Source: CAIUGU01 sp031398625 (lineage in GTDB: Bacteria > Pseudomonadota > Gammaproteobacteria > Steroidobacterales > Steroidobacteraceae). From it: 21,633 nucleotides of DNA. This document shows positions 15,801-21,633 of the stretch, piece after piece. The stretch spans positions 1 to 21,633 of the forward strand of contig JANNNQ010000055.1 in assembly GCA_031398625.1 (NCBI GenBank), written 5' to 3'. Numbering within the stretch: position 1 is the first letter of the stretch; each line of letters opens with the position of its first letter. The notes below the pieces were generated by a model that saw nothing but the letters and a program-made list of their open reading frames with translations, did not search any database and had not been told where the DNA came from. The translations under genes and the position numbers were made by a program.

Positions 15801-18800
15801 GATGGACGGTGCGTTGAGGATGAGACGCCCGCCCGCTGACAGCACTGCGGCCTCCTCGGCATCAGCCGGTCTCGTGATCGTGATCGATCCGCCGTTGGCC
15901 TGGCCGGCCTGCAACGTGAATGTACTCAGCGTCGTCGGATAGATCTGAGCGGCTTCCAGTACGAGGTTGCCGGGAACCGCAAGCGCTCCCTCGACGCTGA
16001 TGGCCTGTGTAACACTGTTGCCCTGCTGCACGGCCGAGAAACGCAGATCGCCACTGGCGGCGAGCGTCAGGGTCTCAAGACCCTGTAACGCGGTGGTTCC
16101 AGTGACATCGAGCAGTCCGGCCTGCAACTGCAACGTGCCGAGCCCAAGAACGCTGGGCGCCGCCTGCTGGTACAACGGGTCGGCGTGTCCGAAGGCAATG
16201 TAAGTCGCCGCGGCAGTGGCGCGTCCACCATCCGAAGCGATGATCGCAGCATTCAGCGTCAGGGAACGGGCCAGAGCCAGATCGATGTCTCCCCGGAACT
16301 GGATCTGTCCGGGCCGCACACTGATATCGAGGCCAACCTGCACCAGGAGACTGACTGCTCTGAGGGAAAGGACATCGATGCCAGCCCGCGTGACCTGGTC
16401 GACGCTCAGGATGCCCCGGTTGTTGAACTCATCTGGAAGCGTTGCATCGGCAAAGTCGTAAACCGCAGCGTTCTGCACGAGCTCAATTACCCGGGAACCA
16501 TCCGGAAGTTCCGATGTAGGGACTTGCTGCACCTGGCCGGGATCCTGCCTCCCCGACGCATCCAGCGCCAAGCTGAGCGAGCCCCCGCGGTTGACCCCCG
16601 GTTTGCCGCCAGCGGCGCGCAGGGTCGATCCGAGCAGTACGGCTTCCGCCCCCTGTACAGTGATCGATCCTGCGTCGGAGCCTATGCTGCGGCGTTGATA
16701 GCGACTGAAAGAATCAGCGCGGATGTCGAGCTCTGCAACGGTACCGGATACATCGATAACGGACCCGGACTCGGCCAGCACATGGCCGCGGGTTGCCACC
16801 AGCGAGACGCTGCCGCCATCCAGGACTTCGCCTGAAATGCGCCCCAGGTTGGCATTCGTGATGAGCCTGCTGGCCCCGGGCGCGAGCAGCTGTGAGCTAC
16901 TGCCAAGGACAATACCCTGGTCCCTGAAATACGAGTCGCGCTCTGCCAGTACGAGATCACTGGTCAGATTGAGGCTGATCCGGCCGGCAGGTGCTTCGAT
17001 CGTTCCATCCACCAGCAATCGCGTACTCGAGCTCAGCGTAATGGCAGCGCCGGCGTCCGCCGCCTGGACGCGCGCGCCCTGACCCACGATAAGGCTGGGC
17101 GCTGTGGCAAATGCGCCCACGTCGTAGAGCGATCCGAACGGCAGGGCCGAATTGACGGTAAGTGTCAGGTTGGTCGGATTGCGCAGTGCGGCGTCCAGGA
17201 GACCGGTCGTCAATGTCTCTGCCAGGCTGCTGCCGGTCGAGAGAGACGTCAGGTCATTGGCCGCCACCCAGTTGCTCTGTTGCAGGAGGATGCTGGCGCC
17301 GGCAGGAATCTCTATGCCACCGTTCTGGGAGCTCAGGGTGTAGCTCGCAAACCCGCCTGCGCCGAAGGACTCGGGCGCGAGGCGAACGAGTCCCGTACGC
17401 CCGTCGTCGATACAGTCGGCGGTCGCAGGCGCGATGCAGAGCGCCGCTGTGGCGATGCTGAGGTGGCCGCCGTCGTAGAACGCGAAGGCGCGCAGGTCTC
17501 CTTCGATCTGCACGTGCGGCGCGCCAGTCGTCACGGGATCCGGCGTCGCACTCAAGCTGATGGTCCCGCCACGGCCAGCCTCGAGCGAATTGTTCGCGAG
17601 GATGTGCCCCCCGCCAGATGCATTGACCAATGAACCCGCTTCCACGGTCAGGTTGCTCTGGGACCCCGTCAATGACACCGAGCCGCCGTTGATGCCCAGG
17701 GGTGCGGTCCCCGCTGTGAGGCCGCCATTGACGGCCGGCCTGTCGTTGACCCAGTTGCCACTCACATCGATCAGCGCACCGGCGCGGACATAGACACCGC
17801 CGTCGTCGCTCAACGGCTCGAATGACGCTGTCGGCGCGCTGGTCAGGCTGACCGAACCGGACGGGGCCGCGATGGTCCCCACGATATCGATGCGTCCCGC
17901 ACGCAAGCCCAGCGAGCCTTCGACCGGCATGGAAACAGCAAGGTCGCCTGCGAGTGTAATCTCACTCGTCGCGCGTACATCCAGCCGCCCGATGCGATCT
18001 TCGCCCAGCAAATCGACAGGCAAGCGGACGGTTGCCGCCGCCTCAGGCAGCGTGTCGCCAAACGTGAATCCAGCGGGCAGTACGGGTGCCGTCCCGGCCG
18101 CGGTGAACTCAATGGCTTCAACCATGTAGTCGGCATAGCCGTTGGAACCGGTAACGCCTGCAAACTGGCCCAATGACAGCGCACCGCTCAACGCCATCTG
18201 GTCGTAGGGACGATAGAGGCTCGATGCCGACAACGCGGCCGGGGTCTGCCGCTGGTAGCGGCTGCGCTCCGTCGCCGCTACGATGTCGCCATCGAGCACG
18301 ATGCGTTGGCCGAGCAGGCTCAGGGTGCCTGCGTCCTTGCCTTCCGTGTACCCCGCTTCGAACCGGCCGCGCGGATCGAGCAGCGAGAACGTCCGCGTCA
18401 CACCCCAGCGGTCGTCGGTAAGCGTGTAGGCCGAGCCTTGGGCGACCCCCACGTAGGCGCGTTCACGGTCCGCACTGCCGACGTCATACAGCTTGCCATC
18501 GACGCCAATCAGCGCCGACGTATCGAGGTAACCGTCGGCATAGGATATCGCCCCCCCCGACAGGTCGATGCGCGAATCCTCCGCCAGAACGATGTCGCCC
18601 GTCGCTTGCAGCGTGACGCGCCCACCCGTGAGGCTGCGCTCCTGCACATCGCGGCCTACGGCGGATACCCACCCGGAAAGATCGCCAATCGGGCTGCCCA
18701 CCCACGTGCTGCCATCCTCGCGGGTCCCGGACTGGCGCGTGTCGATTCGTACCGTCTCACTGCGCAAAGCCCCTTCGCGCTGTTCGGGGCTGTCCGCCAG

Positions 18801-20075
18801 CTCCGAACCACGCAGTTCGGCGTCGATGACCACGCTCTCGATGCCGCGCTCGATCCGTGCACCGGAGACGTCGATCGTCGCGCCCGCGGCAAGATGAATA
18901 CGGCCCGTGGCTCCAGGGTCGCTGAAGAAACTGCCCGGCTCCGTTTGCGAGTCTTCGCGGGCGATCAGCGTCACATTTCCATGCGGCGCGATGATCCGTG
19001 CGTTCCGGTCGAGTTCAATCAGTCGCGCATCCAGGCTGACGGCAGACACCGGCTGCTCGTTTACATCGACTGCCGTCTCGCCACTGGTATCGAGGGTGAC
19101 CTCCGTCACGCTGTTCTGGCCGAGGCGGACCTCCCCGCCGCTGCCGCGCAGCAGTTGCGCGGTTTGCGAACCGGCCTGTGCGCTGCCATTGTCGCGACCC
19201 TGCAGGATGATCGACCCACCCACCTGCACGGCAGTCGTGGCCGAAACCCGTCCCAGCTGGTTTACGGCAAGACCGGCTAACGTAACATTGCCGCGCTCGG
19301 CAATGATCTGCCCGGCGAGCTGCAACGGATCGGTCACGCCCGCGTTGCCCGCCGTCCCGTTCGTGATCGTGCCACCAGTGCCCCCGACTTCAACCAGCAG
19401 GCCGCGCAGGTTGTCATCGGAACTCGAGGCCAGATAAATCGTCGAACCGGCGGCCAGAATGGTCTGCCCGCCAGGGGTCGCGACCGTACCCGCATTGTTG
19501 ATCGTTGGTGCAAAGACCAGGACCTGGCCCCCTTCGGGTGTCGAGATGCGGGCTCCGGATGCAACCTCGATTGCGCCGCTAGGCAGGCCGTTGGCATAGG
19601 CCGCGAAGGCCGGTTGATTCTGTAGAGCGGCCGCGGCAAGCCCGTCTTCGAGGGCCGATGCGCTCAAATCGAGTGAACTCGCGACCAACCCTGAGACGTT
19701 GACGCGTGAGCTGGAGCCGAACAGGAACCCGTTCTGGTTCAGCAGGTAGACGCGGCCATTCGCATTCAGCGCGCCGAAAATCCGGGCAGGATCGCTCTGG
19801 TAAATGCGATTGATCGCGATGGAGCCGCTGTCTGGCTGGTTGAAGTTCACCGTGCCGTCGGCGGAAACATTGAAGCTCTGCCAGTTGAGCAGCGCCGAAC
19901 TGCTCGCCTGGTCGACATTGAGGATATTGCCGTTGACGGTCGCAGACGCGATGCCGCTCGTCACGAACGTGCTGATCGCCCCGCAGCTGCCGCTCGCGCA
20001 GGGCACTGGCAACTCCGCCGACAGGGCGAGCGCAGGGAGTGCAATCGTTGTCGCCAGCAGGAAGCGCGTGGCCAT
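9825..20075 (-). CDS. Giant TpsA exoprotein, filamentous haemagglutinin family with DUF3739
   Basis: 3416 residues. It starts with a plain signal peptide (MATRFLLATTIALPALALSA) without the extended form seen in many TpsA proteins. Residues about 30-270 are the TPS secretion domain, including LLNWQSFNVSADGTVNF and LLNQNGFLFGSS, a variant of the NPNG motif. From about 270 to 3030 the protein is a long parallel beta-helix of irregular repeats (patterns such as AGATIDVSGA, GGSVSLTG, AAGGALSITGGQI). Residues about 3037-3128 are a helical insert (VYLRDSRVYDAALIAYVALV to GYRAIETLFPG). A DUF3739 region follows (GDISLLAPGGGVNAGL, NESRVFAADGGSILVWANQG, KTAISAPPPTITF, DVDLYAPRGVVNAGDAGI). The tail is LEVFVIGLGDEN plus a C-x6-C motif. 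By eye there are only six Lys and six Cys, the Cys as three close pairs. TpsB secretes it to the cell surface, where it is probably an adhesin or biofilm factor. Its ATG overlaps the tpsB stop by 1 nt. Confidence 0.93.
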   Translation of the reverse strand: MATRFLLATTIALPALALSAELPVPCASGSCGAISTFVTSGIASATVNGNILNVDQASSSALLNWQSFNVSADGTVNFNQPDSGSIAINRIYQSDPARIFGALNANGRVYLLNQNGFLFGSSSRVNVSGLVASSLDLSASALEDGLAAAALQNQPAFAAYANGLPSGAIEVASGARISTPEGGQVLVFAPTINNAGTVATPGGQTILAAGSTIYLASSSDDNLRGLLVEVGGTGGTITNGTAGNAGVTDPLQLAGQIIAERGNVTLAGLAVNQLGRVSATTAVQVGGSIILQGRDNGSAQAGSQTAQLLRGSGGEVRLGQNSVTEVTLDTSGETAVDVNEQPVSAVSLDARLIELDRNARIIAPHGNVTLIAREDSQTEPGSFFSDPGATGRIHLAAGATIDVSGARIERGIESVVIDAELRGSELADSPEQREGALRSETVRIDTRQSGTREDGSTWVGSPIGDLSGWVSAVGRDVQERSLTGGRVTLQATGDIVLAEDSRIDLSGGAISYADGYLDTSALIGVDGKLYDVGSADRERAYVGVAQGSAYTLTDDRWGVTRTFSLLDPRGRFEAGYTEGKDAGTLSLLGQRIVLDGDIVAATERSRYQRQTPAALSASSLYRPYDQMALSGALSLGQFAGVTGSNGYADYMVEAIEFTAAGTAPVLPAGFTFGDTLPEAAATVRLPVDLLGEDRIGRLDVRATSEITLAGDLAVSMPVEGSLGLRAGRIDIVGTIAAPSGSVSLTSAPTASFEPLSDDGGVYVRAGALIDVSGNWVNDRPAVNGGLTAGTAPLGINGGSVSLTGSQSNLTVEAGSLVNASGGGHILANNSLEAGRGGTISLSATPDPVTTGAPHVQIEGDLRAFAFYDGGHLSIATAALCIAPATADCIDDGRTGLVRLAPESFGAGGFASYTLSSQNGGIEIPAGASILLQQSNWVAANDLTSLSTGSSLAETLTTGLLDAALRNPTNLTLTVNSALPFGSLYDVGAFATAPSLIVGQGARVQAADAGAAITLSSSTRLLVDGTIEAPAGRISLNLTSDLVLAERDSYFRDQGIVLGSSSQLLAPGASRLITNANLGRISGEVLDGGSVSLVATRGHVLAESGSVIDVSGTVAELDIRADSFSRYQRRSIGSDAGSITVQGAEAVLLGSTLRAAGGKPGVNRGGSLSLALDASGRQDPGQVQQVPTSELPDGSRVIELVQNAAVYDFADATLPDEFNNRGILSVDQVTRAGIDVLSLRAVSLLVQVGLDISVRPGQIQFRGDIDLALARSLTLNAAIIASDGGRATAAATYIAFGHADPLYQQAAPSVLGLGTLQLQAGLLDVTGTTALQGLETLTLAASGDLRFSAVQQGNSVTQAISVEGALAVPGNLVLEAAQIYPTTLSTFTLQAGQANGGSITITRPADAEEAAVLSAGGRLILNAPSIVHMGTLRAPFGSLEFDAASITLGAGSVTSTSGAGLVIPFGSTQGGFDWTYTLTNNAGTWTLVYGSDGRTLPSQQMIFDAAEVDIAEGATIDVRGGGELVASEFVSGPTGSADYLSAEFDPTRFAILPATQLAAMPFDPQLQQGSTLAPGTSVHLDGVGDLPSGDYIIMPARYAVLPGAYLVSPVEGYGDIVAGEQYSQLDGSVVVAGYFTGTGTSLRDERTSGFAILSGDLVQERARYDLTYANDFFTAQAELAGLSAFRLPFDAGTLAILTDTSLTLDGTFLAAAATGGRGAALDIAGDTITIVADAASGGAGLVIEAGNLSAFGAESILIGGTRSEGVDGVAIDTRASLVSIEAGAELSAPELILVAEDLQVGTGAVLAALEREDLRVRDLELSGDGAVIRVSAGDVVDVARSGGTAGQLVIEAGSLLSAAGGSINVESANLASFAGELQAAGGALSITGGQISVTGATPVNAAGIVLSGAALAAVNLETLVLSSRGALDIYDGAALSGSNISLVAEAVRGQGGSASVEAAGVLSLSGVPDGSGTVPASLFAGDLTLEGASILVEGGTLAFSGFSRVDLTAAREFRAAADSSLAFDSAVNIDASQLNAASGVDLALTSAGAISVGTPTVIVEVPVRDDLGGNISFSGSTVAIDSAIVLASGRLQVASTAATNGGVQFGSQAEIDLAGRTTSFDGDAIGSGGGSLIASTRSGNIDFSPGTFVDVSGAGEAAAGSISLTAVAGTVTATGQLRGSSATTGGSFSIDAAEVAGLAGLDPLLETGGFTGARSYRQRGPGDLTVEAGQLIRAADIRLVADQGRVVVDGTLRAEAALGGRVLVAGRDGIAIAGTIDARAANSASRNGRIDLQVSEGGLSVATSAVIATTSSSAAQGSAADGQLRIRLPQSELLALLDADATNDRISLAGEWAANRVSIEGFRAYSEADGILTTADVATSSAYFTDASAFAAQAGALTPLLSQAGVADTEVLAGVEIRSTGDLTLGNSWDLSEWRFNGDPGLLTLRAEGNLIFNASLSDGFNGVTGTSAFLLTRTDESWSYRLVAGADATSADILAVQPLDALASDSGNLRITAGNVSSTNTYRFVRTGTGSIDARAARNFELGNAASTLYTAGIAQSGTVFSFPVGELGGRQYPGRGGDISIVAGGDVIGAATTQLVNDWLWRVGTTTSGSLNRSTAWTVNFGRFQQNVGALAGGDVRVVAGGNVDTLSVSTATIGWQTGGTTPETGNLQVIGGGNLLVRSGQDVLGGSYYSGRGTIDIDAFGAIGTSTRTNLAPILALGETQAALRARQGVRLETAVNPTWLPQGTSQGASLGGLQSVFSTYTAATTLELQSLTGDVELSNDGARIQSALTSMNWSSVNPQAALRIYPSTLTAVALRGDIEVERNFTLFPDANGSLSLLADQNVSFANNVSVIVSDVDPAYLPSQATPRSGYPLNFEPIMSFPYTSAVEFNAAVPVRAAASQAGTLPYSRIVANTGDVIMNGGSQNTLYFGGPVTVRAGRDVVDIDLQAQNLSARDLTSISAGRDIRYSISRNLQGFVSPSDFEIRVDGPGQLALTAGRNLTLQNSDGISTQGNLNNPALASSGASISVLAGLNGEAPDYAAFQEVYLRDSRVYDAALIAYVALVTGTTPADAADALVRFDGLRPSQREVFLQAVFFAELRASGRYAADPDPLKFEDYSAGYRAIETLFPGGNPEVGEDQSPLASEGSSNPYAGDVALYFSRIYTLDGGDISLLAPGGGVNAGLATPPSAFGIAKEASELGIVAQGTGNVSIYTYDDLAVNESRVFAADGGSILVWANQGDIDAGRGEKTAISAPPPTITFDPDGRVIVEFGAALTGSGIQALATSEGTEPGDVDLYAPRGVVNAGDAGIVAGNLTIGATAVLGADNISVSGVAVGVPVDTGGLGASLAGVSSSASSASNAAAGAVADPREGGQGATPLAEAALSFLEVFVIGLGDENCRPDDLECLERQGSAEQ

Positions 20076-21633
20076 TACAATCCAATCCTCACCTGGAAAT
20101 GCACGCGAGAGTCTCCTTCCAGCGTTTCGCCCGCATTCTCGAAGGCATAGGCCCAGTCCACTGCACCCAGCCAGTTGGCGCCCGAGACACGCAGACCCAA
20201 CCCGGCACTGGAAAGCGATACTCCGTTCGGCTCGCCATCCAGGGCCTCGAGCCGGCTCAGGATGCCGCCGTCCGCGAACGTGAACAGCACGGCGCGCTGG
20301 GTCCAGGGCCCCAGGAAGCGATGCAGGGATGGCGCACGCAGTTCGAGGGTCGCGCCCGCCCCCAGATCTCCGAGCTCGGCAGACTCGACGTAACCGCGTA
20401 CCGAATCGGCGCCGCCCAGCGACAACTGTTCGTTGCTGATCAGCGGGTCCGGCGAGTACTGCCCTTGCAACCGCGCGAACAGGGTTACCCCGCCAAACAG
20501 CGGCTCTTCGTGCTGCACATCGCCACGCAGGTAGAAGTAGTTGGGACGGCCCTGGAAGCGCTTGTAGGCAAACTCCTCGGGACTGTTGCCGATGCCCCGG
20601 AAACCGAAATTGGCGAAGAGGTTCACGCCGCTAGACCGCGCACCGAAGGTGTTGAGACTCCAGCCCGCCTGCCAGTTGATGTAGTGGATGGGCGTGATGT
20701 CGGTCGTATCGTCATCGAGGGAGATATCGTCCCGGAAATCCTTGTCATCGAGCCCAAGACTTAACGTCTGGACGCGGGTCGCCGATCCCGGCAGGCGAAA
20801 GATGTACCGCAGGCCATAGATCCTGCCTGCGCCGAGGACCGAAAATCCGCCGGTGTCGCCGAGACCCGAAAAGCTGCTGTTGGTATCGACGCCATAGAGA
20901 GCAATGACATCGCCACTGCTGAGCGGCGCAAGGTAGGTCAGCCCGATCAGCCGCGTGTCATCGACTTCCTCCGGTGCAGTCTGGTACTGCAGCGCCAGGC
21001 TGTGATAGCGCTGAAAGAGGTTGTCGTAGCTCAACTGCAGGTTGGCCCGCGTCCGGGTAGTATTCGCCGAATAGCGATCGTTGACCTCCGCACTGAGATG
21101 CAGCGGCAGCGAATCGTTGACCTTGAGTTCGATGTCAACCGTCCCGGGCGTGCGGCCCGCTCTCAGCACCGGAGTGACCTGGCGGTCGCGGGGTGCCTGG
21201 CTGTTGATCTTGCCCAGCTGCTCCTGGAAGGCGGGCAGGTACAGGGGCTCGCCGGTCTCGACGGCGGGCAACTGCTCGCGGATCTCGCCGTTGGAGTAGT
21301 AGCGCGTACCGGTGATCCGCACGCGATCCACCCGCCCTTCCGTCACGCGCAGCCGGACGATGCCTTCGTTGACGTTCTGCTCAGGAATGTCAACGAATAC
21401 AGCGCCGTACCCCTTGTCGCGATACAGGGCTTCAAGTGCCTGGCGGGCCACTTCCACATCGTCAATTGACTTCGCCTCGCCCAACAGCGGGTACAGCTTC
21501 GCTTCGATGTCGTGGCCCGGCAAGACGGAATTGCCAAGGACCCGGAACTCGTTGACCGCAAAGCGGGGGGACGGTGCCCCCTCGGCGGCGAGCACCACCG
21601 GGATCCCGAGAAACGGGCTAAAGGCAACTGCGA
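20075..21633 (-). CDS. TpsB outer-membrane transporter (ShlB/FhaC/HecB family), 5' end beyond window
   Basis: The reading frame stays open to the right edge. Upstream of the GTG at 21598 it encodes AVAFSPFLGIPVVLAAEGA, clearly the end of a signal peptide, so the true start is outside the window. Domains: POTRA 1 (RFAVNEFRVLGNSVLP to NEGIVRLRVTEG), POTRA 2 (DRVRITGTRYYSNGEI to GTVDIELKVND), then a 16-strand beta-barrel. The conserved loop-6 motif VRGY (in LSLGGADSVRGY) is encoded at 20390-20401, and the protein ends in a barrel strand (RVHFQVRIGL). Periplasmic POTRA domains recognise the TPS domain of the partner, and the barrel exports it. The stop TAA shares one base with the ATG of the exoprotein gene, so the pair is transporter-first and translationally coupled. 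GGA lies 6 nt and GAGG 11 nt before that ATG. Confidence 0.95.
   Translation of the reverse strand, partial: AVAFSPFLGIPVVLAAEGAPSPRFAVNEFRVLGNSVLPGHDIEAKLYPLLGEAKSIDDVEVARQALEALYRDKGYGAVFVDIPEQNVNEGIVRLRVTEGRVDRVRITGTRYYSNGEIREQLPAVETGEPLYLPAFQEQLGKINSQAPRDRQVTPVLRAGRTPGTVDIELKVNDSLPLHLSAEVNDRYSANTTRTRANLQLSYDNLFQRYHSLALQYQTAPEEVDDTRLIGLTYLAPLSSGDVIALYGVDTNSSFSGLGDTGGFSVLGAGRIYGLRYIFRLPGSATRVQTLSLGLDDKDFRDDISLDDDTTDITPIHYINWQAGWSLNTFGARSSGVNLFANFGFRGIGNSPEEFAYKRFQGRPNYFYLRGDVQHEEPLFGGVTLFARLQGQYSPDPLISNEQLSLGGADSVRGYVESAELGDLGAGATLELRAPSLHRFLGPWTQRAVLFTFADGGILSRLEALDGEPNGVSLSSAGLGLRVSGANWLGAVDWAYAFENAGETLEGDSRVHFQVRIGL

Overview
The window is high-GC, gene-dense DNA from a Gram-negative bacterium, most likely a gammaproteobacterium. 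The evidence is a two-partner secretion pair (outer-membrane TpsB plus giant exoprotein TpsA), PhoB-type promoter sites, a Tat-type PhoD phosphatase, an Ala/Lys-rich histone-H1/AlgP-like protein and c-di-GMP enzymes. Genus cannot be fixed from this sequence. I saw no tRNA, rRNA, CRISPR array, insertion sequence or integrase.

Layout. (1) 1-2697, minus strand: a PstS-like exported binding protein followed by an exported DUF2341+LamG protein that runs off the left edge. (2) 2858-4702, minus: an EAL-CBS-CBS-GGDEF c-di-GMP protein. (3) 4703-5170: a roughly 470-bp gap with two inverted DnaA-box-like nonamers. (4) 5171-6004, plus: a DUF3562 small protein and an H1/AlgP-like basic protein. (5) 6039-9179: a PhoD-family phosphatase (minus) divergent, by only 33 bp, from a glycosyltransferase-methyltransferase fusion (plus). 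(6) 9190-9723, minus: a four-helix DUF2919 membrane protein. (7) 9825-21633, minus: a 3416-residue filamentous-haemagglutinin-family TpsA with a DUF3739 C-terminus, preceded by and overlapping by 1 nt its TpsB transporter, whose signal peptide is cut by the right edge.

How the genes may work together. Three intergenic sites match the E. coli Pho box (13-14 of 18 positions by eye). Each lies exactly 10 bp upstream of a -10-like hexamer, the spacing of the E. coli phoA promoter. They precede the PstS-like gene, the DUF2341/LamG gene and the DUF2919 gene. With a PhoD phosphatase alongside, this suggests a phosphate-starvation locus. The idea that the two-partner secretion pair belongs to the same response is inference: its own promoter lies outside the window.

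The most novel-looking content is this combination: PhoB-type control of a surface/periplasmic module (PstS-like binder plus DUF2341-LamG protein) next to a giant, almost lysine-free adhesin-like exoprotein.
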